In this document: piece after piece, positions 17,727 to 25,587 of the stretch
Position numbering within the stretch: position 1 is the first letter of the stretch
Layout of the letters: each line of letters opens with the position of its first letter
Source: CAMCXE01 sp036520615
Lineage (GTDB): Bacteria > Pseudomonadota > Gammaproteobacteria > Pseudomonadales > Cellvibrionaceae
Direction of reading: 5' to 3'
Assembly (NCBI GenBank): GCA_036520615.1
Contig: DATDJI010000028.1
Span: forward strand, 1-64,000
Length of the DNA stretch: 64,000 nt
Program-made: the position numbers and the translations under genes
Notes under the pieces: model-generated
Database searches by the model: none
What the model was told of the DNA's origin: nothing
What the model saw: only the letters and a program-made list of their open reading frames with translations

Positions 17727-19112
17727 ATGGCTAGTAAAAATAAACTATGCATGAACTTTAAACCTGGGCAGCTTTTAAGCGCAATGATATGCAGCTTAGC
17801 GCTAGCGGCCTGCGGCAGCGGCAGCAGTAGCAGTAGTGGCGGGATGAAAGGATCAAGCTCTTCTAGTAGTAGTTCTTCAAGTAATTCCAGTACTTCTTCA
17901 ACGAGTTCATCTAGCTCTAGTGGGTTAGTCGGTTCGAGCAGTACTAGCAGTTCCAGTAGTAGTACAAGCAGCAGCTCTACCGGTAAGCCGGTACTCACCC
18001 CTGAGCCCAACGCACAGCATATACGCGCCTTTCCCGAACAAACCCGCGCCCCGGAGCAGCGCAGTAGTTTTACCGTGGCAGCTAAAACCGTTACCAGTAG
18101 TTTAAAAAACCCTTGGGGTATTACGCACCTCTCTGACGGCCGAATGTTGATCACTGAAAAAGCTGGCAGCTTGTTAATAGTTACGCCTGAAGGCAAAATT
18201 TCGTCACCAATTCAAGGTGTGCCAACGGTTGATAGCGGCGGTCAAGGTGGATTACTTGATGTTAGCCTCGACCCCAATTTCGCCACCAACCGCTGGATAT
18301 ATTTGACCTACTCTGAACCCAGAGACGGCGGTAAAAACGCCACATCCGTTGGGCGCGCGAAACTATCTGCGGATGAAACCCGCCTGGAAGAGTGGAAAAT
18401 TATTTTTGCTCAAACCCCTGCCTGGGCTTCGAACAACCATTTTGGTTCGCGTTTGGCGTGGGATAAGGCCGGGCTGCTCTACGTTACATTAGGTGAGCGT
18501 TACACAGCCGAATCGCGGGTTTTGGCGCAAGATTTAAAAGCAAGTCTCGGCAAGGTCATCCGGATTAAACCTGACGGTACAGTGCCCGCAGACAACCCAT
18601 TTGTGGGTAACGCAAACGCCCTACCTGAAATTTGGTCCTACGGCCATCGCAATCCGCAGGGCGCAGCAACTCATCCAGTCACAGGCGAATTGTGGACACT
18701 TGAACACGGCCCGCAGGGCGGCGATGAGGTGAATCGGCCCGAAGCCGGTAAAAACTACGGCTGGCCAATTATTACCTATGGCGAAGACTATGGCGGCGCG
18801 CCACTGGGTGCTGGTATAGCCTCTAAAGCGGGCATGGAGCAGCCTATTTATTATTTCGACCCGGTAATTGCCCCTTCAGGTATTAATTTTTATCAAGGGA
18901 CATTATTTACAGGCTGGGAGAATAATTTGTTAATTGCCTCTTTAACGCCCGGCGGTTTGGTGCGCTTAGTATTTAAAGACAACAAAGTTGTGGGCGAGGA
19001 GCGCGTGGTTAAAGAGCTCGGCCGTGTGCGCGATGTTGATGTAGCGGCAGATGGGTCTATTTGGGTTATTACCGATTCAGGTCAACTAAATCGACTTACA
19101 CCTAAATCTTAA
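17727..19112 (+). CDS. PQQ-dependent sugar (aldose/sorbosone) dehydrogenase-like lipoprotein with poly-Ser linker
   Basis: 461 residues. The signal peptide ends in the lipobox LAAC, followed by about 60 residues rich in serine, a linker typical of Cellvibrionaceae exported enzymes. The catalytic part (about 110-460) is a six-bladed propeller of the GSDH family (YliI/soluble glucose dehydrogenase): NPWGITHLSDGRMLITEKAG, GGQGGLLDVSLDPNF, NNHFGSRLAWDKAGLLYVTLGER, HRNPQGAATHPVTGELWTLEHGPQGGDE and NYGWPIITYG. These enzymes oxidise aldoses in the periplasm with PQQ and calcium. Whether the cell makes PQQ is not visible here. The gene ends in three in-frame stops produced by a TCTTAA repeat. Confidence 0.88.
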   Translation: MASKNKLCMNFKPGQLLSAMICSLALAACGSGSSSSSGGMKGSSSSSSSSSSNSSTSSTSSSSSSGLVGSSSTSSSSSSTSSSSTGKPVLTPEPNAQHIRAFPEQTRAPEQRSSFTVAAKTVTSSLKNPWGITHLSDGRMLITEKAGSLLIVTPEGKISSPIQGVPTVDSGGQGGLLDVSLDPNFATNRWIYLTYSEPRDGGKNATSVGRAKLSADETRLEEWKIIFAQTPAWASNNHFGSRLAWDKAGLLYVTLGERYTAESRVLAQDLKASLGKVIRIKPDGTVPADNPFVGNANALPEIWSYGHRNPQGAATHPVTGELWTLEHGPQGGDEVNRPEAGKNYGWPIITYGEDYGGAPLGAGIASKAGMEQPIYYFDPVIAPSGINFYQGTLFTGWENNLLIASLTPGGLVRLVFKDNKVVGEERVVKELGRVRDVDVAADGSIWVITDSGQLNRLTPKS

Positions 19113-19215
19113 TCTTAATCTTAATGAAGCCTATGCAGGCTTGATCTTTGTATGTTCAAGCCTTGCATTTTTTTGCGTATTTCAACTACCGTTTAACGCC
19201 TTTTATAAGGGCAGT

Positions 19216-19307
19216 CTTCAAGTTTTGGCTTTTTGGATTATTTTTGCGCAGCAAAAAATACAAAGCCACGACTTGAAAACCGTTCAGCGCACCCAGTGCG
19301 CTAACGG
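19216..19307 (+). other. Two consecutive strong hairpins in the intergenic region 19113-19438
   Basis: TTCAAGT (19217-19223) and GGCTTT (19227-19232) pair with AAAGCC (19262-19267) and ACTTGAA (19271-19277). The loop holds a second hairpin, TTTTTGC/GCAAAAA (19241-19247/19251-19257). Immediately after, CCGTT+AGCGCA (19280-19291, one bulged C) pairs with TGCGCT+AACGG (19297-19307). The rest of the 326-bp gap has no gene. The element may be a structured 3' UTR, a small RNA or a repeat unit; its class is not recognised. Confidence 0.5.
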
Positions 19308-19438
19308 CTACGCTTTGTTAGTTTTTAAAACCAGGACTATTCATTATTAAAAATGGCAGGACGTGAGTAAAATTCACTGGTTAAGAAAACTGATTTTCAG
19401 ATAAAAAATTAATTTTTAATTTAAGCTTAAATGTTTTC

Positions 19439-20224
19439 TTAGTTCTGTGTCCGCTCTAATAAATGAGGCAGCGCAGTGATATCAGTAATGACCGCCCAGG
19501 GATCGATGAGGGCTTGTTCGCAATAATGGGCTCTATACTTCCCGGTTTGTACTAACACCCCTCGTATACCCGCCGCTTGGGCGCCGCCTACATCAGAATC
19601 AATATCATCGCCGACCATTAAACTCTCGTCTGCGCTGCAATTAAATCGTACTAATGCTTGACGGAAAAATTCCGCGCTGGGTTTTCCCATGATTTTGGCT
19701 TTTTGGCCGCTTACGTATTCAAGCCCTGCAACAAAAAAACCTATATCAGCTTTAAGACCTTGAGCTGTTTGCCAGTAACGATTTTTATGCAATGCAACTA
19801 ATTCGCTACCCTGATTTAAGCAGCGAAACAGCTGATTAATTAAACCTAAATTCCAGCGCTCACCAATATCGCCAAGTATTACCACATCGGGCGTGGTTTC
19901 ATCAAAAATACAGTGAGAGAAATCATTTCTAAGCGCTTCATCAACCAGCGGCCATACGCGCGCTTTGCGACTATGGTTCTGTTCCCATGCAGTTAAATAT
20001 TGCAGAGAGGCTTGTACCGGCGTAAACAATTCCTCGACCGTAACCTCAATTCCCATCTTTAAAAGTTTATCAATAATACTTGCTGCATTTTGCGTAGTGG
20101 TATTGGTTAAAAATGCCAGCCGGTAATGGCGGCGCAGCGAGGTAAGAGTATGTGCGGCACCAGGCAGCGCCTGATTATCCACATATAGAGTACCGTCCAA
20201 ATCTAACAGCACTAAATTTTGCAT
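19439..20224 (-). CDS. HAD-superfamily IIA hydrolase (LHPP/HDHD2-like phosphatase)
   Basis: 261 residues. HAD motif I is DLDGTLYVD (residues 8-16, nucleophile Asp8), motif II is FLTNTTTQNA, the conserved lysine segment is KIMGKPSAEFF, and motif III is MVGDDIDSDVGGAQAAG. The cap is of the C2a type placed between motifs II and III. It matches the family annotated TIGR01458 (phospholysine phosphohistidine inorganic pyrophosphate phosphatase-like). Likely a cytosolic phosphatase; substrate unknown. Monocistronic. Confidence 0.85.
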   Translation of the reverse strand: MQNLVLLDLDGTLYVDNQALPGAAHTLTSLRRHYRLAFLTNTTTQNAASIIDKLLKMGIEVTVEELFTPVQASLQYLTAWEQNHSRKARVWPLVDEALRNDFSHCIFDETTPDVVILGDIGERWNLGLINQLFRCLNQGSELVALHKNRYWQTAQGLKADIGFFVAGLEYVSGQKAKIMGKPSAEFFRQALVRFNCSADESLMVGDDIDSDVGGAQAAGIRGVLVQTGKYRAHYCEQALIDPWAVITDITALPHLLERTQN

Positions 20225-20856
20225 AGTGATCCCCTTTAGTGAAATGCTGAGACTAAAGAATACACTTACCGTAGGCCGATTCCTTTTAGTATTTAAGGGG
20301 TCGCTAAATTTTCAGTGACAAGGCCTTGTCAGGGTAAATTAACGAGGCAGAATGAGTACTGAATTAAACAGTAATAACATTCAATGCGCGGGCAAAAGTC
20401 GCCTTTGCGATATTAAATAGAGACTGTTTGTCGCCTACCTAAAGTGTAACGGAGTTGTCAGTTTTTGCAGGCAAAAACAGTGGCACATGTACGAAGAGTA
20501 TTGCGAGTATTTAAAAGCTTGGTAATAAGCTTGTGTCGAGCGTTTAGCATCGAAAACTACAGAGACTATTAAATATTGGATGTTTAGCCCAAATAAGGCC
20601 CCTCGGCGAGCTCGGGGCCAATGGAAAATTACCCATCAAGAATGTGTCGGGCGATTGGTCCTTCATTCGTCCGGCTCAAATGTCGTATTGGGAGCGCTTG
20701 GAAGAAACCCCCACCGCTAATGTGCCTACGTAGGCGGACTGTGTATGTACGTAAATTTACGTATACGGCCGAAAATGTGACACGAGCCTCGTAAAATAAT
20801 TATCAATTACCGGCAAAAATGGCCGGTCTGAAGCAAAACGCCCAGCGTTTGCTCAG
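20225..20856. other. Intergenic region with two TACGTA palindromes
   Basis: 632 bp without a convincing gene. It contains GCCTACGTAGGC (20724-20735) and TACGTAAATTTACGTA (20748-20763), both perfect palindromes sharing a TACGTA core with centres 26 bp apart, and a G/C-rich hairpin GGCCCC...GGGGCC (about 20598-20619). The palindromes could be operator sites for a dimeric regulator, but no regulator gene is adjacent. Confidence 0.4.
20809..20827 (-). terminator. Possible terminator of the esterase gene
   Basis: ACCGGC (20809-20814) pairs with GCCGGT (20822-20827), 30 bp past the esterase stop on the minus strand. The following T content is only moderate, so this is tentative. Confidence 0.4.
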
Positions 20857-21900
20857 CTAGCCGCCCATATCAATCTGTAAACCGCTTTTTTCATGTGGGG
20901 CTAAATCCTGTAAAACCCAGAGTAGTCCTTTGCTATAGGCTTCTCCCTTGCCGCCGGTATGGCCCATGCCATCCAACAGATGATTACTCAGCATTAATCC
21001 GGGGTAACGATGTTTTTGTAATTGTTTTTTAAATTTAATAATCGGGTCGCGAAACACGGCATATTCTTCGCTGCCGTGAGATATAAACAGCCGAGCATTA
21101 AGTGTTTTCGACGGGCGTAATTGATCGAGTTTGTCCAGTGCTTGTTCGCTGCCGGCCACAGCAGGATTTATCGCAATAAAACGCTCAAATGCGCGCTCTT
21201 TTTGCAATAATGCATACAGAGTAAATAATCCTCCCATGCTTTGTCCCGCCAATACTCGCCCTGATGGAGTTGCAGCTGTGCGGTAATGGCTATCTATAAA
21301 TGGAATAATATCCTGCAAAAAATGTTTATATAAAATTTCTGCCTGGCCGGTAAGCTGATTTTTTTGTGGTTCATGCTGAATAGAAAAATATTGCGTGCGG
21401 TAGCTATTAATTACGGTGTTTGCAGGCAAGCTCAACCCTACAAAAATAACTTCTGGTATTGCACGGTCATAACGCAAATTGCCGTAAGTTGCGTATACCA
21501 GTGGGAAATCCCAATAGGCGTCCAGATAATAAACCACCGGATAGGCTTTTTCTTTTTGAGTTGTATAGGAATCTGGCAGGGTAATAATAAGTTGATGGTT
21601 TAAATTTGATGATGAAGCTTTTATCGGCTGCACCTGAGTATTAGAAAATACATAGGGAGGCGCTGTGGCAGTGTCTTCAGCTGCTATAGCAGCCGTAATG
21701 CCTAGCAAGCTCATTAAGCTGGTTATTATGCCTGAGCTTAAGCTTGGTATTAAGCCTAAAAAACTCTTGCCGTGAATTTGATGGCGCCCACGCAGAAGTT
21801 TAAAAAATGTGCTGATAGTGAAGTGCGAAATGCGCGGTGAAATGCAGTGCGAAATAAGCGTTGGAAACGCCTTTAATGTAAGCATCGATAATCTGGTCAT
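20857..21900 (-). CDS. Exported alpha/beta-hydrolase esterase (Esterase D / IroE-like, PF00756 type)
   Basis: About 347 residues. The alpha/beta hydrolase nucleophile lies in GQSMGG (Ser about 221), YPVVYYLDAYWDF marks the early strand and oxyanion region, and DGMGHTGG supplies the probable catalytic His near the C-terminus. The family includes siderophore esterases and carbohydrate esterases (feruloyl or acetyl). A hydrophobic stretch SLMSLLGITAAIAAEDT around residues 63-80 looks like the end of a signal peptide, but the N-terminal extension before it is unusually long and basic, so the true start is uncertain; a TTG at 21909 and the ATG at 21900 are the available upstream choices. Substrate unknown. 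Confidence 0.75.
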   Translation of the reverse strand: MTRLSMLTLKAFPTLISHCISPRISHFTISTFFKLLRGRHQIHGKSFLGLIPSLSSGIITSLMSLLGITAAIAAEDTATAPPYVFSNTQVQPIKASSSNLNHQLIITLPDSYTTQKEKAYPVVYYLDAYWDFPLVYATYGNLRYDRAIPEVIFVGLSLPANTVINSYRTQYFSIQHEPQKNQLTGQAEILYKHFLQDIIPFIDSHYRTAATPSGRVLAGQSMGGLFTLYALLQKERAFERFIAINPAVAGSEQALDKLDQLRPSKTLNARLFISHGSEEYAVFRDPIIKFKKQLQKHRYPGLMLSNHLLDGMGHTGGKGEAYSKGLLWVLQDLAPHEKSGLQIDMGG

Positions 21901-22516
21901 AGAGGACAATTCGCAGTTAGGTTAAAGGAAATTTAACAGATAGATTAAAACCGCTCCGACTCGTTTGTAAGCTGATGTGGTGTAGCGGCGTTTATAAATT
22001 AAAATTGCAAATATCACCCGGGCTGAATAAACAAAAGATGATGCTCCTTGCAGAAGAGTTGCAAATTACAACGACGGTGTAAGAGCCTGTGGCGGTGCGG
22101 GAATTATACAGGCAGTTTTTTGATGTTGGAGTGTAAAAGTTCATGCAAAATATTCGATGCAGAATACTCCCTTGATGCGGTGCGCTATTGTCGGCTTAAT
22201 TTCCATACCGAGCTTTTAAATATCCATGAAATTTATTCTGTTAATGAGACTGCAAAACAGCAGCAATGAGTAAGACGCTGTTTTACTTTGTATGCATCAA
22301 GCGGATAAAACGGGCATTTTGTGAGGCATTTTTAGTGAAAAATACCTTTTTCCATCAGGCGGTAACTGTTTAGTGTTGCTCGCAGAAGCCCTGTGGTAGC
22401 ATCCGCGTGGTTTATTTAATGCCTGCACGCACCCCTTGTCTAATAATAATGCCCCTGGTTTTTGGCGCTGCGCAGGCGCTTACATGTAATGCTCTTGGGA
22501 AAGATACGAGGTAAGT
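21901..22516. other. Divergent intergenic region, esterase / barrel protein
   Basis: 616 bp. A 73-codon plus-strand frame (22048-22269) has no ribosome-binding site and an odd Cys-rich composition, so I do not call it. GAGG about 8 nt before 22517 serves the next gene. Nothing else recognised. Confidence 0.4.
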
Positions 22517-24157
22517 ATGAGTCGTTCAACTAACCAATTAAGAAAAAATGCTTATTCAGCACATATCGCTGGCGCTTGGCGCCGGAATATCTGCGCTATT
22601 ACCGGTTGCCTAGTAGTCAGTAGCAGCGCTTGGGCCGTGCAGGTGGACCTTGCAGGTATTGATTCGTCCAGCCTTATAGTGGCGGAGGGGCAAACACTGC
22701 GTCTTAATCTGCGCGCCTCTGCAGATGCTTACGATCAGATCGGCTCGCAAACACAATGTGTTGCTACCGGACGTATAGTGGCCGTCCCTTACTCGGAACA
22801 GAGTCCGGTGTTGGGCCAGGACTTCACTATTGAGGGGCAAGAATTCAGCATCCAATTTACTGGCGATACCTATGATACCGAGACGAATGCTCGCTCTGGT
22901 GCAGGCGAAGTTGAATTCGGCATCATTGCATTAAAAGACAAGGTGATTGATGCAGGGGAAGTGTTTCGGATATCTGCCGAAAACGTCGTAGTCAATTGTA
23001 CCGGTTCTGATTTTTACGGCGGTCCGATTACACCGAATGTGCCTTTTATGTCTTACGGCCCTTTAGTAGAAATTACCGATTCTGGCGTGGATTTAGAGGT
23101 GGAAAAACTTGCCTTATTGCCCGAATTAGAATCAATCACTGTGCTTACGATGAGCGGCGCTCAGGCGCGCAATAAAACGCTTTCCAAACAAATAGATTTT
23201 GCTCGTCAAAAATCTGCACAACCCAATCGCGTCAGCTTAAAACTAGATGGTGCTGCAATCCCCGTAGTAGGTGGCAGTGCTGGGGACGAATTCTCCCCTT
23301 GGGGATTTTTTGTATCGGGTGATTTTGAGCGCGGTGATCGTGAATTACCCACGACCAATAGTTTTGACTTTACGACAAATACAGTAATGGCAGGTGTTGA
23401 TTATCGTCTAAATAATCACTGGATTTTAGGCGGAGCCATTTCAGGGTCGCAAGCAAAAGCCGATCAAAATGGCCGCCCGGATGAAACCAAATTGTCACAA
23501 AGTGCATTAAGCATTTTTGGTAGTTTTTACGCCGATAGCTTTTACGTCGATGCATTAGCAACCTATGGCAATAATAATTACGACATGGTGCGCAGCGTAG
23601 CTGATGGCGCGGCAGGACCTTCTGACCCGGTGGTAATTAAAAGCTTGGCCAATGCCGATACCAGCGGCGGTGAGACTAGCCTGGGTTTAGGTGCAGGGTA
23701 TCAGTTTGATTTTAAAACCATGCAGTTAAAATTATTTACCCGCTTGGATTATATCGATGTGGCGGTGGATAGTTATTCTGAGTTTTCAGGTGATGATACG
23801 ATGCTCGTCGCCAGAATTAACGATTTTTCTATTAAATCCTTTACCAGTAACCTGGGAGTTGCCTATACCTGGATTATTAATACTGATTTTGGTGTGATAA
23901 GCCCTGAATTGGGTGTCGATTACGAGCATCAATTTAAAGGTGATGGATTTAATGTGGATGGCCAATTTATCGGTGGTGAAGCTGGTGAATTTTCTATTTC
24001 CACTTATGACAAGGATCCTAATTACTTCAACGGTAATTTAGCGCTGAACGCGGTGTTTACTCAGGGAGTGTCTGCATATGTTAGTTACACCGGGCAATTT
24101 GGCCGCGATAAATGGTCGAGCAACCATTATGCATTAGGTGGCCGTATAGAGTTTTAA
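22517..24157 (+). CDS. Autotransporter-type outer-membrane beta-barrel protein
   Basis: 546 residues. The N-terminal basic region and hydrophobic segment (NICAITGCLVVSSSAWAV, about 25-42) form a long signal peptide. A passenger of about 200 residues follows (VDLAGIDSSSLIVAEGQTLRLNLRAS...), apparently beta-rich with paired cysteines. The C-terminal about 270 residues are an autotransporter-like 12-strand barrel starting at FSPWGFFVSGDFERGDRE, with alternating aromatic strands and a final Phe (GGRIEF), the usual signature for outer-membrane insertion. The barrel is clearly similar to that of 43423-45006 in this window. The passenger matches no family I recognise. A strong terminator follows. 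Confidence 0.85.
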   Translation: MSRSTNQLRKNAYSAHIAGAWRRNICAITGCLVVSSSAWAVQVDLAGIDSSSLIVAEGQTLRLNLRASADAYDQIGSQTQCVATGRIVAVPYSEQSPVLGQDFTIEGQEFSIQFTGDTYDTETNARSGAGEVEFGIIALKDKVIDAGEVFRISAENVVVNCTGSDFYGGPITPNVPFMSYGPLVEITDSGVDLEVEKLALLPELESITVLTMSGAQARNKTLSKQIDFARQKSAQPNRVSLKLDGAAIPVVGGSAGDEFSPWGFFVSGDFERGDRELPTTNSFDFTTNTVMAGVDYRLNNHWILGGAISGSQAKADQNGRPDETKLSQSALSIFGSFYADSFYVDALATYGNNNYDMVRSVADGAAGPSDPVVIKSLANADTSGGETSLGLGAGYQFDFKTMQLKLFTRLDYIDVAVDSYSEFSGDDTMLVARINDFSIKSFTSNLGVAYTWIINTDFGVISPELGVDYEHQFKGDGFNVDGQFIGGEAGEFSISTYDKDPNYFNGNLALNAVFTQGVSAYVSYTGQFGRDKWSSNHYALGGRIEF

Positions 24158-24166
24158 ACGGTTGAT

Positions 24167-24205
24167 AAAAGCCGACCCTGGCAGGTGCCGGGTCGGCTTT
24201 TTTTT
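24167..24205 (+). terminator. Rho-independent terminator
   Basis: AAGCCGACCC pairs with GGGTCGGCTT across a short loop and is followed by a run of eight T (24198-24205). It lies 10 bp after the barrel gene stop. Confidence 0.92.
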
Positions 24206-24331
24206 GGCTTTTTATTTTGGTGTGGGAGATTCCTTAAAGGAGAGCGTTCCTGTTTGGAGTGCATATTTATTTAATTATTTAGTGTGCTGTGCGGCGAAAA
24301 AATGCGTAATTCAACTGGCCGAGATTAAAAT

Positions 24332-25537
24332 GTGGCAATAATTGTTGGTGTATGTGAACTGGGTGGTTATTTAGGCCATATCAGCAAAATAACGTCTTTG
24401 TTACAGCGTTTGAATGCATTAGGCCACGAGGTAGTTGCAGTATTGCCGGATATATCGTTTGTGAGTTTTATGGAAGCACAAACCCCACCGATACCCTTTT
24501 TGTTAGGGCCAAAACTGCAGATGCCCGCATTTAAAACCTCCCGCGATCCGGTAAATTTAAGCGAGGTTTTACTCTGTATGGGTATGGGCACGGAAACTGT
24601 GCTTACGCCTTGCGCCAATCTGTGGCGGCAATTATTAAACATAGTAAAAGCCGATTTAATTATCGCCGATTACGCACCCACAGCATTGCTCGCCGCGCGC
24701 AGCTTAGGAGTAAAAGCTGTAACCTTGGGTACTGGATTTAGCATACCGCCACAATTATCTCCACTGCCTGCATTTAACCGGCGGTTGGTTATTCAAGAGG
24801 CCGCCTTGCATGCATCGGATGAACAATTATTAACGGCATTAAATCGCTATCTCAGGCGGGTAGACGCGCCTTTATTGCCGAGCGTGAGCGACCTGTTTTG
24901 GCAGGCCGAATATGTTGCAATTACCCATGCGCAAGCTCTGGATCACTTCGCCCATGGGCGGCCAGCTGATGCCGATTATTATGGTTTGGCTACGAATATG
25001 CCCGGCGGAGTTTGTGCGCGCTGGCCAGACGCGCCGGGCATTAAAATATTTGCGTATTTAAAAACAGAATATGCAAGTTTGGAATATTTGCTCGGATTAT
25101 TGCAGTCGTTACCCGTGGCAGTTGTGGTTTATTTAAGTGGCGATAAGGCACAGCAATGGCAGCGCATGCAAACAGCGCAATTACATATTTATCTAACACC
25201 TGTGGATTTAACGCTGTTAATCCCTGATGCGGATTGGCTGATTTATCATGCCGGCAGTGGTATGGCATCCCAGGCGCTTAGCAGTGGCGTGCCCTCTATA
25301 TTAATTCCTACGCATTACGAGCAGTTATTTACTGCTGAGGCGCTTGCTACTCGGCAGTTAGGTTATGTATTAAATCCACATTGGGGCGCGGCGCAAATAG
25401 AAGCTACCGTTCGGCAGGCACTGCACGATACAGAAATAAAAGTGCGTTGCCTGCAGGCTATTAATAACACGCAAAAACGAGGGGAAGCGGAGTTAGTGGC
25501 GCGGATTAATCAGATTGCCTGCCGCTTAGCCCCATGA
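24332..25537 (+). CDS. UGT/MurG-like glycosyltransferase (GT-B fold)
   Basis: 401 residues, two Rossmann-like halves. The N-terminal half begins VGVCELGGYLGHISKITSLLQRLNALGHEV, the acceptor-side glycine/His loop of UGT-type enzymes. The C-terminal half has YHAGSGMASQALSSGVPSILIPTHYEQLFTAEAL, the nucleotide-sugar donor motif. No signal peptide; likely cytosolic or membrane-associated and using a UDP- or dTDP-sugar. The start is a GTG at 24332, since the ATG two bases earlier is out of frame and hits a stop. Acceptor unknown; no polysaccharide or antibiotic genes beside it. Confidence 0.85.
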   Translation: MAIIVGVCELGGYLGHISKITSLLQRLNALGHEVVAVLPDISFVSFMEAQTPPIPFLLGPKLQMPAFKTSRDPVNLSEVLLCMGMGTETVLTPCANLWRQLLNIVKADLIIADYAPTALLAARSLGVKAVTLGTGFSIPPQLSPLPAFNRRLVIQEAALHASDEQLLTALNRYLRRVDAPLLPSVSDLFWQAEYVAITHAQALDHFAHGRPADADYYGLATNMPGGVCARWPDAPGIKIFAYLKTEYASLEYLLGLLQSLPVAVVVYLSGDKAQQWQRMQTAQLHIYLTPVDLTLLIPDADWLIYHAGSGMASQALSSGVPSILIPTHYEQLFTAEALATRQLGYVLNPHWGAAQIEATVRQALHDTEIKVRCLQAINNTQKRGEAELVARINQIACRLAP

Positions 25538-25587
25538 GGCTTCCTGGTTATTATTCTGTGTGCGGATAACGCAAAAGTGCGCATCCT

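Noticed and set aside
17790..17990. Serine-codon repeats as a microsatellite or CRISPR-like array
   Set aside because: The repeats encode the poly-Ser linker with mixed codons and no regular spacer pattern.
19280..19330. Possible integron attC site (CTAAC ... GTTAG)
   Set aside because: The spacing is far too short, and no integrase or gene cassette is nearby.
22048..22269. 73-codon plus-strand frame before the barrel gene
   Set aside because: No ribosome-binding site, odd Cys-rich composition and no family resemblance.
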